A DNA stretch of 64,000 nt from Plotosus lineatus. Its lineage: Eukaryota > Chordata > Actinopteri > Siluriformes > Plotosidae. Within the stretch, counting starts at the first letter, position 1; each line of letters opens with the position of its first letter. The position numbers were made by a program, and so were the translations under genes. Below, one piece after another: positions 23,560-37,235 of the stretch. Under the pieces are notes generated by a model. That model was not told the DNA's origin. It saw nothing but the letters and a program-made list of their open reading frames with translations, and did no database searches. Where the stretch lies: contig CM045751.1 in assembly GCA_024760905.1 (NCBI GenBank), positions 12,050,001-12,114,000 on the forward strand, in the 5' to 3' direction.

Positions 23560-23814
23560 CCCAAAACCAGGGGAAAAAGTTATAGAAAATGCCGCAAAAA
23601 CAGGGACAATTATGCAACCCCCACCAAACCAACACAAAACAAAAAACAACCCGAAACCTCCCATCAAAACTACTTACATTGTTGCATCTGTGTGCACGCG
23701 CATCTGCGTGCGTGCGTGCGTGCGTGCTCACATATGTATGTGTGTCATCTTCTTCTCATGCAATACCATCTATATGTGTTTGTATTTATATTTTATTTAC
23801 ATCTTATGTTCGGG

Positions 23815-23995
23815 GCTGTGGTGGTCTAGTTGTATAGGGCACTGGATCACTGATACTAAGGTTGGGGGTTTGAGTCCCACTCTCCACAAGGTTGTCACTG
23901 CCCCCCCAGTGCAGCTAACTGGGTTATCAAAGGCCGGCCATGTCTCTCACTGTCCATGGTGAGAGGCTGTAAAAGAACCATGGCTGACTTTCGTA
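23815..23995 (+). mobile_element. S1 SINE, 3'-truncated, nested in M1
   Basis: Head GGGGCTGTGGTGGTCTAGTT, B box GGTTTGAGTCCC and body up to GGCTGACTTTCG. The variable 3' module is absent, so it cannot be typed as R or L. Confidence 0.8.
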
Positions 23996-24122
23996 CATAT
24001 ACATGTATGTATACATTAGTTGGGGGGTGTGGGGTGTGTGGGGTGGTGATCCTACTTCGTGAATTTCCATCGTTGCGTGGGGATCTCGGTCTCAATTAAC
24101 CGCGGAAAGTGAGGGATCCCTG

Positions 24123-25255
24123 TATACTAATTTTAGTTGTATGTACAAAGTGTCTTGTTACAGATTAGACTGTTTAGTGGTGCTAACAAGGAATAATGAA
24201 ACACAGGTAAGAGTGATTTGGAAATCAGATTATGCGATATGCAAAGGCTGGTGTGTAGGTCAATTCGGCACCATCCAACACTATCACAAAACCTTGCTTG
24301 ACCTTACCCTCAGTTACTGACATCATAGTCAGAGACTGCGTTAAAAGAACAACGGGATTCTATGACAGCCTGAAATGTTTGCGTCCTAAGTGTCAAGTAT
24401 ATTTTGGCCTTCAGTGGCACCAAAACCAATAAGATCACCCAAAGCGTGCAAACCAACACCAAGCCAAAAAAAAAAAAAAAAAAAAAAAAAAATGACAGAA
24501 AGCATAGAACTCCTCCCTGCTGGACCTGCTGTAATACCATTTTTCTAAATAAATTGTCTTACATCACAATGTTAAAGAAACATTTTAAAAATCCCTTGAT
24601 CCAGAATCTTATGCAGATCATTTCCAAAATGAAATGGAGTCTTCTTCGTCAAAAGTCCCACATCTGATAGAAATTTCATGAAAATCTGCATGCAACTTTT
24701 GCATAATTCTAATAACAAGCACTCAAACTTACCTAACCGAAAACATAATCTCTTTACTGGGGTAATAAATGTCATGGATTTGTCAAAGAACTTTTAAACA
24801 ATATTTCCCCACCTCAAGCCTCAAGCCTACAAACCTCAGTGAAAATAATCACAACCTGTTTTTACTCACGATTGTGTGAAATCACTGAAGTGTGTCAGGA
24901 GTGATATCATGTTTCATCGAACCTCCAGTTACTCCACCTGAGCAGTTGCTTGCTTTACCGCATACTTAAGAACTAATGAACAGGCTTGTGGAAATGTTTT
25001 TCTTTCTGCAGTGCACAGACTGAACAGCTTCCTCTTGTTTGGCTTATGAATCTGTCAGTACAAATTCTTAGCCTTAAAGAGTGTCAAAATAAGTTATTCC
25101 AGCATATTTCCTTTTATTAATTTCTGCTCCATGGTCATGGTTGTAAATTTCCAAGCTCTGTGCCTTTTCATTTTTTAACAGAACATAAACAAATCTCTAG
25201 AAAACACTAGTTACAAAAGTGCAGTTTTGAACAACTTTAATTAGTATAGTTAGTA
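24123..25255. other. Unassigned intergenic sequence
   Basis: Over 1.1 kb with only an A-tract (24466-24491) and no recognisable repeat or gene. Confidence 0.4.
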
Positions 25256-25710
25256 CAGGTATACCTAACTTTCCGCGGTTATTGGGGACCGAGACCTCCC
25301 GCGACTGCCAATTTCCGCAAAGTAGGATCGACCCCCCCTGACTGACATATATGTACATGTATATGTGTATATAATATCAATAAATACATATTCAACACTA
25401 TAAAAACTTATAATAACAATTAAACATTCAAAAATAATGCATAAGACGTAAATAAAATATAAATACATACACTCAGATACGCACCTCACATAAAAATGTA
25501 AGTAGTTTTGTTGGGGGGTTTTGGGTTGTTTTTTTGTTTTTGTTTGTTTGGGGTTTTTTTTATTTATATAATTGGCCTTGTTTTGTGGCATTTTCCTTAA
25601 CTTTTCCCCTATTTTTCTTTTTTTTCTTATTTTTTCGATTAATATTTTTGAAAAACCCATGATGCACTGAAGCCGCAGAAACTGAAGCGCGAAGTAGCGT
25701 GGGATCATTG
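25256..25710 (+). mobile_element. M1 MITE, full length, TA target site
   Basis: TA at 25254-25255, left end CAGGTATACCTAACTTTCCG (diverged), right end GTAGCGTGGGATCATTG followed by TA. Confidence 0.82.
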
Positions 25711-25759
25711 TATAGTGTTATTATAATATGTTACACATAATAATTGAATTACATCAAAA

Positions 25760-26056
25760 ATCATTCATTAATTTTCTGAACTGCTGAAGACTAAATAGGC
25801 CCATCATCTCGGCCGACTCTGGGAAGGACAGAGTATGCCCTGCCTTGCATTGCAGAAACATGCTGACGGCTATGCAGCTACTCTTGACAGCAGTCAGCAA
25901 TGGTTCTTTTACAGCCTCTCACCATGGACAGGGTGGGGTTTTTGATAACCCAGTTAGCTGCATTGGGGGGGGGGCAGCAGTGACAACCTGCTGATAGTGG
26001 ACTTTGAACCTTGACCTTTGGATAAGTAATCCAGCACCTTACCTTGGATTGCCCCA
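25760..26056 (-). mobile_element. S1-L SINE, diverged
   Basis: Reversed tail shortened (TCATTAATTTTCTGAACTGC), body GACGGCTATGCAGCTACTCT, head region ending near CACCTTACC. The A box is not convincing. Confidence 0.75.
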
Positions 26057-26354
26057 CATCCAAAAATCATTATTTTTAACTCACTAACCCTGTTTCTTTA
26101 TGTGTCATAAAAATAGCTTATTTTTTACCTGACTTGACTATAATATTTGACCATATTCTACACCTTTACTGGATATAAAAGTCCAGACACCCCAGTTAAA
26201 ATCCCAGGTTTTTGTGATGTAAAAAATGTGACCAAGATCAATAATTTCACAGCTATTTCTACCTTTTACCTTTTGAGATAGAAATCTTACTGTCCTCATA
26301 AGAGGACATCATTTTCTCCCAAATATATCGATGTATGATCATATGATACTGTAT

Positions 26355-26657
26355 GGGGCCGGTGGTGTAGTGGTTAGGGTGCTGCGCTCATGATCGGGAG
26401 GTCGTGAGTTCAAATCCCACCGAGACCATCGCTGTGCTAAAACCTCTGGGCAAGGTCTTAACCTCAAGTGTGCCTCTTGTCACCCATCAGTATAAATGGG
26501 TACCAGTAAAATATACTGGGAAAGTAACCTGCGATGGACTAGCGTCCCATCCAGGAGGAGTTGAACTCCTAGTCGCTTCACGCTACAAAAATCGGGGATA
26601 ATCACCGGCCTGATAAGTCACTATGGCTTGGGTGTAAAAAGCCCAACGGACTTTACC
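26355..26657 (+). mobile_element. S3 SINE, near full length
   Basis: Head GGGGCCGGTGGTGTAGTGG is consensus-like, B box is GTTCAAATCCCA, 3' end CCCAACGGACTTTACC. Confidence 0.88.
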
Positions 26658-26689
26658 ATGATCATATGATAGCCATTGGGTATTGAAGA

Positions 26690-27080
26690 TGTCAAGTTTA
26701 ATAATTATCAGGTGGGAAGAAATGGTGAGGCACTAGGGTTTGAATGATAACCTGTTGATACATAAATATTCGTGGCTTTTAAAAGCACATTCTGGTTTTA
26801 TAACAGCTTTCATGGCTAGGAGTCTTCCAGCCATCTTGACATCTTCCTGGCTATCTTGGTCCAATTTCTTGAGAACTCTTCACAATTCTTCTTTGCATCT
26901 TTGTCTTTCAAATCTGTCAGATTGTGAGAGCATCTGATTTTTTTTTTACATCCCTCTTTAGGTCACCCTACAGATTTTAAAATTGGATTCAGGTCTGGGT
27001 TTTTGACTGGGTCATTCCAAAACTTTCATCTTCTTCTGGTGAAGCCACTCCTATGTTCGAAACAAATAAACAAACAAAAA
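26690..27080. mobile_element. Probable DNA-transposon remnant, family not assigned
   Basis: The phrase GGATTCAGGTCTGGGTTTTT followed by GACTGGGTCATTCCAAAAC is one I recall from a dispersed fish repeat in the Tc1/mariner group. No termini or intact ORF were found. Confidence 0.35.
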
Positions 27081-27224
27081 AAATCTACATGAAGGTTTGA
27101 AGTAAATCATTGTATCTATGTAAATCATCTAGTCTATGTGTACTCACTGTCTACATGTGTGTGCGCTCGCTTTGGATGGGTTAAATGCAGAGGCAATAAT
27201 TTCTATTGAGGGATCAATGCAGTA

Positions 27225-27577
27225 CAGTGATAACTCGCTACTTCGAGCTTCAGTTTCTGCGGCTTCAGTGCATCACGGGTTTTTCAAAAATAGTCATCAA
27301 AAAATAAAAATTAAGGAAAGGAAAATGCCACAAAACAAGGCCAATTATGCAAAAAACCCCAAACCAACAAAAAACAACCCAAAACCCCCCAACAAAACTA
27401 CTTACATTTGTATGTGAGGTGCACATCTGTGTGTTGAGCGTTGAATATGTATTTATTCAATATTATATATACATGTACGTATACGTCAGTCAAAAGGGTC
27501 GATCCTACTTCACGGAAATCAGCGGTCGCCTTTGGGTGTCTTGGTGCCTATTAACCGCGGAAAGTGAGGGATCCCTG
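27225..27577 (-). mobile_element. M1 MITE, internally shortened
   Basis: Left end CAGTGATAACTCGCTACTTC preceded by TA. Right end AGTGAGGGATCCCTG followed by TA. At 353 bp it lacks about 100 bp of the usual interior. Confidence 0.83.
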
Positions 27578-28081
27578 TATATCAAAACAAAAACAACAAC
27601 ACTGCTTGCGACCCTCTTTGTGGATTGTTGCTCCCATGAGTCTTCGGTAAATAGAATTTTCTGTACCCCGTTTGTTGTTTATCTGGATATTTGCCTGTTC
27701 CTCTGAAAGCTCGTTTCTGTGCATGATACCTGCTTGTCTGTTTGCCATGTTTGGATGACTAGTAGTCGTCTGATCATGGCATATCTGTCCATATTATAAT
27801 TCTGAGTTTTAGATCTTGTTTTTGGATATTCCTGCCTGTACATTTAAACATAGCTTCATCTGCACATGTATCTTCTTGTCCTTGTGATCTTCATCTGTAA
27901 CAAGGCCACTGCAATTGTGGAGTTACATAAGTCACTTTAGATTTTTTTTTGAAATGCGGCGGAAGGTTAACTTTGAAGAAATAACAACCCATGACCACCA
28001 ATATATGAATTAAATATTAAAAGAGATTTGGAGTCATTTCAACCTTCTAATGCCATTTTGAAAAAAAAAAATGCATTTTTT
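27578..28081. other. Unassigned intergenic sequence
   Basis: No gene or repeat recognised. Confidence 0.4.
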
Positions 28082-28443
28082 TATTTCATTCATTTTCTGA
28101 ACCACTTAATCCTAACTATGGTTGCTGAAAGGCCGGCAACCTATCTCAACCAACTGTAGGCAAGGGTGGGGTACACCCTGGACAGCTCACCAGGCCATCG
28201 CAAGGTCAACACTCACACAACCATTCATACTCACACCTATGGGTGACTCAGAACAACCATGTCATCAATAAACTTATTGTGCATGTCCTTGCACTGTAGG
28301 AGGAAACCGGAGTACCCGGAGGAAATCCACGCAAACGAAGGTAGAACATGCAAACTCCACACAGAAACACCCGAACTGGGAATCAAACCCAGAACCTTCT
28401 CGCTGTGATGCAGACGTGCTAACCACTATGCCACCGTGCCGCC
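28082..28443 (-). mobile_element. S2 SINE, near full length
   Basis: Read on the minus strand: head GGCGGCACGGTGGCATAGTG, B box GGGTTTGATTCCC, GTGTGGAGTTTGCATGTTC, CTCCGGGTACTCCGG, then the L2-like tail. Best-preserved S2 copy in the window. Confidence 0.88.
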
Positions 28444-29841
<1,398 letters not shown>

Positions 29842-29842
<1 letters not shown>

Positions 29843-29965
29843 GCTACTGAATATTTAATTAGATGGCTAAAAGAATGCATGTTTCAAGCCCATTTCAAAA
29901 TTATTGGCACCTTAAGTAAAAATACAAAATGGTTTATATATAAATATATATTCTGTAAGAACAGG
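29842..29965 (+). mobile_element. Mariner-like repeat, host copy 1 of a duplicated S1-R insertion
   Basis: GCTACTGAATATTTAATTAG, AGATGGCTAAAAGAATGCAT and CAAAATTATTGGCACCTTAA are shared in reverse with 41006-41130. In both places this repeat runs straight into an S1-R head at GAACAGGTAGTGGTGGCC. Confidence 0.8.

Positions 29966-30727
<762 letters not shown>

Positions 30728-30810
<83 letters not shown>
30728..30810. repeat. (TA)n microsatellite
   Basis: About 41 TA units. Confidence 0.97.
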
Positions 30811-30811
<1 letters not shown>

Positions 30812-31425
30812 CATGTTTCCAGACAAAATGTCAAAGCTTACCACATGGTAATGTTATTTATTTATACATTTTTCTCCCCAAATTTTAGTCGTATCCAAAT
30901 TCCAAACATCAAGTATTGCCTCTCTGTCACATACAACCACTGAGAGGTGTAAACATGCATATGCCCCCTCCATGATATGCACATATGTAAGCAACCTAAC
31001 ACACTTGGAGGGATGAGCTCACAGATGCCAATGATTGGCTGGTGATCACTGTGATTGACAGGGGGGTGTATATACCATCCCTCCCAACCAATTAACTCTC
31101 ACTTCCTGTCAGTTGTGGCCTTAATCTACACTTGAATTTGCGATCTGTAGGTTGATAGTCATGCAGCACGTCAATGCGCCACTCAGGAACCATGATAGCA
31201 CATCTTTACACATGGTATGTTATGGTTATGAGACCTAAACATTTACAAAATGGAGATGGATAAAGATTATTGCTTCTTTGGAATCGGAAAATCTACCCAT
31301 GCCCCTGTTATCTGCTGTCATGAATCATGGCATGGCATTTGTACAAAACATAAGAGTTATATTTAGTTATCAGGCAATTTAATCTATTCTCTGAAATCTG
31401 AACCTGAATTACTTGGAAAGTGGTC
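30811..31425. other. Unassigned, possibly repeat-derived
   Basis: 30990-31200 (ATGATTGGCTGGTGATCACT, CAACCAATTAACTCTC) has a repeat-like look I could not place. No gene. Confidence 0.35.
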
Positions 31426-31600
31426 GCTCGTGGTTAAGGCTTTGGCTTAGTCATCCGAAGGTCAGTTGGTCAAACGTTACAACCACCAAGCTGCCACTAT
31501 TGGGCCCTGGAGCAAACTCCTTAATTCTTAATTAAATAAAAATGATAAATATAAGTCGCTTTGGATAAGCGCATTATTGTAATGCCATAAATGGTAAACT
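31426..31600 (+). mobile_element. tRNA-SINE with a TAAGTCGCTTTGGATAAG tail
   Basis: A box-like GTGGTTAAGGCTTTGG, then CACCAAGCTGCCACTATTGG, GAGCAAACTCCTTAA and TAAGTCGCTTTGGATAAGCG. This is a widely distributed ostariophysan-type SINE pattern, distinct from S1 to S3. The B box (TCAGTTGGTCAAAC) has decayed. Confidence 0.75.
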
Positions 31601-32280
31601 TTATGTTTACACTCAATAAAAATATATAGATATAAAGAGAAGAATAATGTACAGCAAGCTGGTCAGCATAACTGTATAACCCCGACAAAATGATCAAAAC
31701 TCCAATCCCCTGTGTGGATGATGTAATAATTTCAACAGTTGATGACTTTCCCATTCAAGTCATAGCACAGCAATTCACTAATGTCAGCAAAATGTGTTAG
31801 TTCTTTTGGTCACTACCATTTTCTCCCCCTCCCATGATTTTGTGATGTCGTGATCATATTGTCCTATAGTGATAGTGAATCAGTGTAATAGAGCATGTGT
31901 TTCACCATTCATTGCAGAGCCTGTGCAAACACGGAGTCATATGTCACCGAATGTCAAAGCTTTGTTTGTGCTTTGAAGGACATCATGATTCCGGATGCAT
32001 ACAACTATTTTTGCTATTTTTTTCCATAATTCTGCACTTCCATTACAATGAACAACTAAAAATAAAGGTAATATTCATTGCAAAAATTTATAAAACAAAA
32101 ATCACACACTCACACGCACAAAAAACCCCCAACAAAAACATTTGGAAATACTGGAGGGACTGCATTCCAGTATGGCAACGAATATAAATGTGACCCATCA
32201 CATCAAATCATGTATTGAGTCGTGTTTAGAGATATAAGAGTTATGCATATTTACTTATCATGAACCGAGAATTTCATTGT
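31601..32280. other. Unassigned intergenic sequence
   Basis: No gene or repeat recognised. Confidence 0.4.
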
Positions 32281-32281
32281 G

Positions 32282-32640
32282 GCAGTGGTGGCCTGGGGAC
32301 AAGGTGCTGGATCGCTGATCCTAGGGTTGGGGGTTTGAGTCCCACTATCCACAAGGTTGTCACTGTCCCCCCAGTGCAGCTAACTGGGTTGTCAAAGGCC
32401 AGCCATGTCTCTCACCGTCTATGGTGAGAGGTTCATGTAAACGGACCATTGCTGACTTTCGTAAAGAGTAGCTGCATAGCCGTCAGCGTGTTTGTGCTCC
32501 TTGTTAAGGGTTGTGTCAGGAAGGGCATCCAACCTAAAAACTCTACCGAATCGAATATGCAAATCATTAATATGACTTCCATGAAGACGGAGGCAGATGA
32601 TTCTCTGTCCTAAAAGGGAACAGCCGAAAAGAAAAGAAGA
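32282..32640 (+). mobile_element. S1-R SINE, near full length with an altered tail
   Basis: Head GGCAGTGGTGGCCTGGGG, B box GGTTTGAGTCCC, body complete. Before the RTE-like end an extra segment reads GACTTCCATGAAGACGGAGG, then CAGATGATTCTCTG. The expected GGCGACCCC is missing. Confidence 0.88.
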
Positions 32641-32642
32641 TA

Positions 32643-32885
32643 CAGGGATCCCTCGCCACTTCGTGCTTCAATTCATGTGGCTTCAGTGCATCGTGTTTTT
32701 ATTTTTTAAATATTCATCAAATTAAAAAATAAGGAAATTAAGGCAGAATCGGGGTAAAGGTTAAGGAAAATGCTGCAAAACAAGGCCAATTATTCAAAAA
32801 AAAACAAAAACAAAAACAACCAAACAAAAAACAACAACAACCAAAACCACACATCAAAACTACTTACATTTTTATGAGAGGCATT
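32643..32885 (-). mobile_element. M1 MITE, one half only
   Basis: CAGGGATCCCTCGCCACTTC to CTACTTACATTTTTATGAG, then unrelated sequence. It lies three bases after an S1-R tail. Confidence 0.82.
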
Positions 32886-33153
32886 TCAATCAAACGGCAT
32901 ATAGACCTTGTTAATTCTCGGTTCACGATGTGTTAGAAATTAATAACCAATCAATTAAAAGCTACTATATACTGTATTAACATGAACGCCATGGTCTTAT
33001 TGAAATATATTGAGAGAATCATACTAACCATGAATGTAAACATCAAATCAAACAAAAAAAACAAAAAAGACTCAAAATTGTTATGGGCATGTAAATGAAT
33101 GTATAAATGTAAATATAAATATAATGAATGTGTAAACAGTGTATATAATTATA

Positions 33154-33951
33154 CAGTCAGCCCTCGACTTACGAAAACCTCTGAATACGAAAAATCCAGG
33201 TTACAAAAAACATTTTCCTAAATTTTCATCCTCTGCATACGAAACAACCTCTTCTTACGAAAAGTGCCAAAAGTGCCATTCAAACATTAAAACAATGCGC
33301 GAGTTGCTCTATCATTGGCTGTCTCCCAACATCCCGCTCTGCTGGCCTCGCATTGGCCAGGAGGGAGCTAAACTGTACCCATTCCTGTACCCATACTTCC
33401 TGTTTGTCACACGCATGAAGGAGAGTTGAACAGGACTGTTGGCTCATGAGTTTTTTTGAGAGTGATCATTGCAGTGTTATATTTCGTTATCCATCATGTA
33501 CCCAAAGAAAGTGATTCCCGGTGACACCGAAAAGAAGAAGCGGGCTCTGTTATCAATCAAAGTGAAGCAGGAGATAATAAAAAAATACGAAATTGGGATG
33601 CGGTTGAGCGAAATCGCAAAGGAGTATGGCCGAAACCCCTCTACAATCGGAACGATATTGAAGCAGAAGGAGATCTTAAAAGCGGAGATACAGTGACGGA
33701 GGCGATTATTTCTGAAAAAGCAACCGCCATTTTTAAGGACCTCGTGAAGGAGGGTGGGGGTGAGGGTTCTTCAGACCAGCAATCCCCGGACTTTAAAGTG
33801 TCGCATGGGTGGTTTGAGAGATTTAAAAAAAGGTAAGGAGCCTTGGAACAAATCACACATTTTACATGTAAAATTCACCTCGATTTACGAAAACTCCAGG
33901 TTACGAAAAAGGCTCTGGAACGGATTAATTTCGTAAGCAGAGGGCCGACTG
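33154..33951 (+). mobile_element. Tigger/pogo DNA transposon, catalytic domain deleted
   Basis: Flanked by TA (33152-33153 and 33952-33953). Termini CAGTCAGCCCTCGACTTACG and its inverted partner ending GCAGAGGGCCGACTG. Subterminal repeats of TACGAAAA...CCAGGTTA occur at both ends. At 798 bp it keeps only the N-terminal DNA-binding half of its transposase. Confidence 0.92.
33496..33837 (+). pseudogene. Tigger transposase N-terminus (CENP-B-type helix-turn-helix)
   Basis: From 33496, the frame beginning MYPKKVIPGDTEKKKRALLS and containing EIIKKYEIGMRLSEIAKEYG and RNPSTIGTILKQKE is the CENP-B N-terminal helix-turn-helix, ending at a TGA at 33694-33696. After a frameshift, 33720-33834 encodes AIFKDLVKEGG and FKVSHGWFERFKKR, typical of the second (CENPB/Tc5-type) DNA-binding domain. 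It then reads GGTAAGG, which looks like a splice donor or a deletion joint. The DDE nuclease is absent, so it can at most bind termini. Confidence 0.85.
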
Positions 33952-33954
33952 TAT

Positions 33955-34585
33955 TTAGTTAGTGTACTGTAAGTAACACATGGTATTACGCAGCTGTTTT
34001 TGGGTCACAGTTGTTTATTTGTCTGCATGGTCTAATTGGGTCTGGAACTTTCCAGCATTCTAGGGAAACTTCGAGATGTACCTAGTTGCTCATGCGCCCT
34101 GGTGACGGGTCAGGTGATTTAGAACATTTCAGAACAGGAACTTTCCTGAACTTTGGAGAATTTATATATGGACCCGTTGCCAACCAGCTGGCGCGGATCA
34201 CCTAAGGGGAATCATCTAAGGCGGATCATCCAATGCCCTTCATCCAAGTTTCGTCGTTCAAGACTTCATCACCCAAGTCCATCATCCACGATCATCCGCA
34301 GCCAACGAGAGGATTTTCATCATTTCTTTCGATACGCGGGATTCCAATCCTTTTACCGCCGGTATGCGCGCTGTCTCTAAATTATACTGCAGCTGCTTGG
34401 TGACTATCTTTATTTTGTGACTCTTACTGTATTTGTATTTTGTTTGGGTTTAAACTATAAGTTATTATTCTGTCTTATTTTGTTAATACTGTATTATTAA
34501 ATTGTATATATTTGATGTCATGGTTTATCGTGTTTTGCTGGTTTTACGGAGCAAGTTTCATCTTCTAAATTCCATACGTAACAAA
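33955..34585. mobile_element. Possible solo LTR or retroelement leader, unverified
   Basis: A non-M1, non-SINE block with a TATA-like stretch (TTTATATATGG, 34160-34170), a run of ATCATC-rich sequence, and on the minus strand a TGTTACGTATGG start at 34583. That is the TG...CA style of an LTR. I could not find a matching 4-6 bp target duplication, so this remains a guess. Confidence 0.3.
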
Positions 34586-35346
34586 AATATCTATATATTT
34601 TCCAAATCGGAGAATTTCATTGAAAGCTGACCAATCAAGTTCGAATGGCTCATGAATGGGTGTAATAATTATTTCCTATTGTTTTCTCCAGATAACTGGC
34701 ACTAATAAAAAGAGTGGGTGTGGCCAGGATTTACAAAGGCTGCAACACCCACTCAAACCAAACATGACAAAATCTCCATGCAGGTTTTGTTTTCTTTGGA
34801 GACTTTTTTTCATGACAACTGTTTTATTTCATTTTTGGGCTTCATTTCCTTTCCCAAATCTCGAAACTGGCCCATGAGACCGAATAACTGATACAGTCTG
34901 ATGGGTTACAAATCACCAGACAACCTAATAGAGCGCATGGTTTTATGACATAATCCCAACCTTATAAACAGTCATTCCCTAACCTGCCTCTGTTTTTCTT
35001 TTTCTTGAAGTTTTCCTGAACAAAACATAATCCAGCTAGTCACTGTAAAACTGCAAAGTGCAGGTTTTCTCTGTTGTGAAATTTTAAAAGCCAGAATGCA
35101 CTGACACTGAAGACCCCTTCCATAATATAGCATTTATGTCTAATCAAGAATATTTCTAAGAGCTGCTGTTATTGAAAATCAAGTCACACTTCCTTCTTAT
35201 TAGGGAATTCAACTTGAGGTGCACTCATACACTGCAAAATACGTCTGCCATGCAGCATGAATAATGCAGCAAATAAGCCCTATATGATTTTAATTACCTA
35301 AGTGCTTGCCTTATGATATGTTTTATAAGACGTAAACATGACCAAA
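34586..35346. other. Unassigned intergenic sequence
   Basis: No gene or repeat recognised. Short ORFs lack domains. Confidence 0.4.
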
Positions 35347-35355
35347 TTAGCAAAA

Positions 35356-35676
35356 GGAAAGGTAAAGTCTGTTGGGCTTTTTACACCCGAGCCATAGTGG
35401 CTCATCAGGCCGGTGCTTATCCCCGGTTTCCGTAGCATGAAGCGACCGGGCGTTCAGCTCCTCCTGGATGGGACGCTAGTCCATCACAGGTTACCTTCCC
35501 AGTATATTTTTACTGGAACCCATTTATACTGCTGAGGGAACAGAGGCACACTTGTGGCAAGGACCTTGCCCAGGGGTTACTTAGCCCAGTGGTGGGGGGG
35601 TCCAAATGGGATTTGAACACACAACCTCCTGATCATGAGCCCAGCACCCTAACCACTACACCACCGGCCCCACAAT
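35356..35676 (-). mobile_element. S3 SINE with target-site duplication
   Basis: TTAGCAAAA at 35347-35355 recurs at 35677-35685. Full reversed S3 from GTAAAGTCTGTTGGGC to CACTACACCACCGGCCCC. Confidence 0.93.
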
Positions 35677-35727
35677 TTAGCAAAAACAAACAACAAAGAA
35701 CTCTCTTGTTTGAGGGAGATGACCAAG

Positions 35728-35895
35728 GTAAGGTAAGTCTGTTGGGTTTTTACACCTGAGCCTAGTGGCTTAGCCTTGTGGCTCATCAGGCCTGTGCTTA
35801 TCCCCGGTTTCCATAGCGTGAAGCGACCAGGAGTTCAATTCCCCCTGGATGGGACGCTAGTCCATCACAGGTTACCTTCCCAGTATATTTTACTG
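35728..35895 (-). mobile_element. S3 SINE, head half missing
   Basis: Only the 3' half remains (GTCTGTTGGGTTTTTACACC to CCCAGTATATTTTACTGG). A duplicated CCTAGTGGCTTAGCCTTGTG lies near its start. Confidence 0.85.
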
Positions 35896-35999
35896 GTGAC
35901 CAAGGTTGAGCCTTTCAAGGTCACTCAAGATCAAAAATCTTATATGAAAGTCCATATATTGTTTCCTATTGGTGTTCCATAGTAAAGGCGTACACACTG

Positions 36000-36043
36000 G
36001 GTGAAGGCAGAGTACATCTTGGACAGGTTGCAAGTCCATCATA

Positions 36044-36079
<36 letters not shown>

Positions 36080-36275
36080 TCACTCACAATGGGGAAATTT
36101 TGAACAGCCAATTAATACACCCGAATGTGGATGCTTTGAACTGTGGGCGGAACTCCAAAGTACCCGTAAAAATACACACAAGTATAGCGATAACACTCAA
36201 ATGCCACACAGAAACACTCTTGCTGAGTCTGGGACTCAAATCCAGGCCTTCTTGCTGTGACACTGCACAATCTCC
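36000..36275 (-). mobile_element. S2-like SINE with internal (CA)n
   Basis: Reversed tail (GTGAAGGCAGAGTACATCTT), (CA)n at 36045-36078, then TGCCACACAGAAACACTC and GGGACTCAAATCCAGGCCTT as decayed body and B box. Confidence 0.65.
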
Positions 36276-36601
36276 TGACAGGTGAAAATGACTGCAAATG
36301 TCGCTGATTAAAATAGTGTACCTCCAAAATCTTTCAGTAAAAAAATTAAAAAACTAACTACAGTAAATTGCATAAACAAATGAGGTTTTAGAGTAAATTT
36401 TATTTTAATTAAATCTTAGATTTTTAAAAAATATCTTCAGCTAGAGATTCAGCTATTTAAATACAAATACTTTCCACCCGTAACCTTTACCAAGGGTGCC
36501 AATAATTTGGAAAATGACTTTTAATAAATTTTTCATCGTGCTTATTAGCTGTTATCTTTGTCCGACAAAGTGTGTAGATTTATTTCTTCACTCACAGAAT
36601 G

Positions 36602-36662
<61 letters not shown>

Positions 36663-36677
36663 ACACACACACACACG
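36602..36677. repeat. (CA)n microsatellite
   Basis: About 37 CA units with one TCACACA interruption. Confidence 0.97.
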
Positions 36678-36759
36678 TAATCCTCTCTCTTCTGGGCCCA
36701 CATTTGTGTAGAGAGGAAGGGACAGCAAGCTGAGAGACAGGGAGAGGGAGCGCGAGAGA

Positions 36760-37150
36760 AAAGAAATAAGTAACATAATCCAGCAGGGGATCAAAGGGCT
36801 CGGATTAGATTATTTTCTATTGCATCACTGGCCTGAATGACCCATCAGATCAAAGGCTGAGATTTTTGGGAGGCAAATAATATCTGAATGCATTATTGAA
36901 ATGCTTGGGACGAGAGTGAGAAGCTGCAGGAGGATTTGGTGTCATAACGGCATGGCAGGGGGGACAGCGGTGTGGCCAATAACGCTGTAACCCAAGCCAT
37001 GGCTGCATTGTGGCGTGGCATTTGTTTGAATTCGAGGCATGGGGAAGAACAATAAAGGCAATCTGGAAATGGGATCGGTCCATGACTGATCGTAATTACT
37101 TGCGGTCTTTGGCATTAATAATTTACAGTAATTTCAGATCCAGCCCTTTT
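36760..37150. promoter_or_regulatory. Candidate non-coding regulatory block
   Basis: Unlike its surroundings this stretch has balanced base composition, no repeat signature and no long ORF. It has two TCF/LEF-type sites (GATCAAAGG at 36789 and 36848), a bicoid-type GGATTA (36802), and homeodomain-like cores (TAATTAC at 37093, ATTAATAATTTAC at 37114). These motifs are short and occur by chance. The call rests on their clustering in otherwise unique sequence and is inference only. Confidence 0.35.
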
Positions 37151-37179
37151 CAGAAGCAGAGAATCGAGCCTGCACTTCA

Positions 37180-37184
<5 letters not shown>

Positions 37185-37234
<50 letters not shown>

Positions 37235-37235
37235 G
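37185..37235. repeat. (CA)n-(TA)n microsatellite
   Basis: About 17 CA units then 7 TA units. Confidence 0.95.

Larger units (their letters stand above)
23201..24122 (-). mobile_element. M1 MITE interrupted by two SINEs
   Basis: TA then CAGGGATCCGTCGCTACTTT at the left. GTGAGGGATCCCTG then TA at 24123 at the right. The M1 interior appears in three pieces (23201-23326, 23560-23810, 23996-24122) separated by an S3 copy and an S1 copy. The middle of M1 is partly lost at the second junction. Confidence 0.85.

Noticed and set aside
34153..34380. Short basic ORF of 75 codons
   Set aside because: No recognisable domain. It lies in a block that looks repeat-derived.
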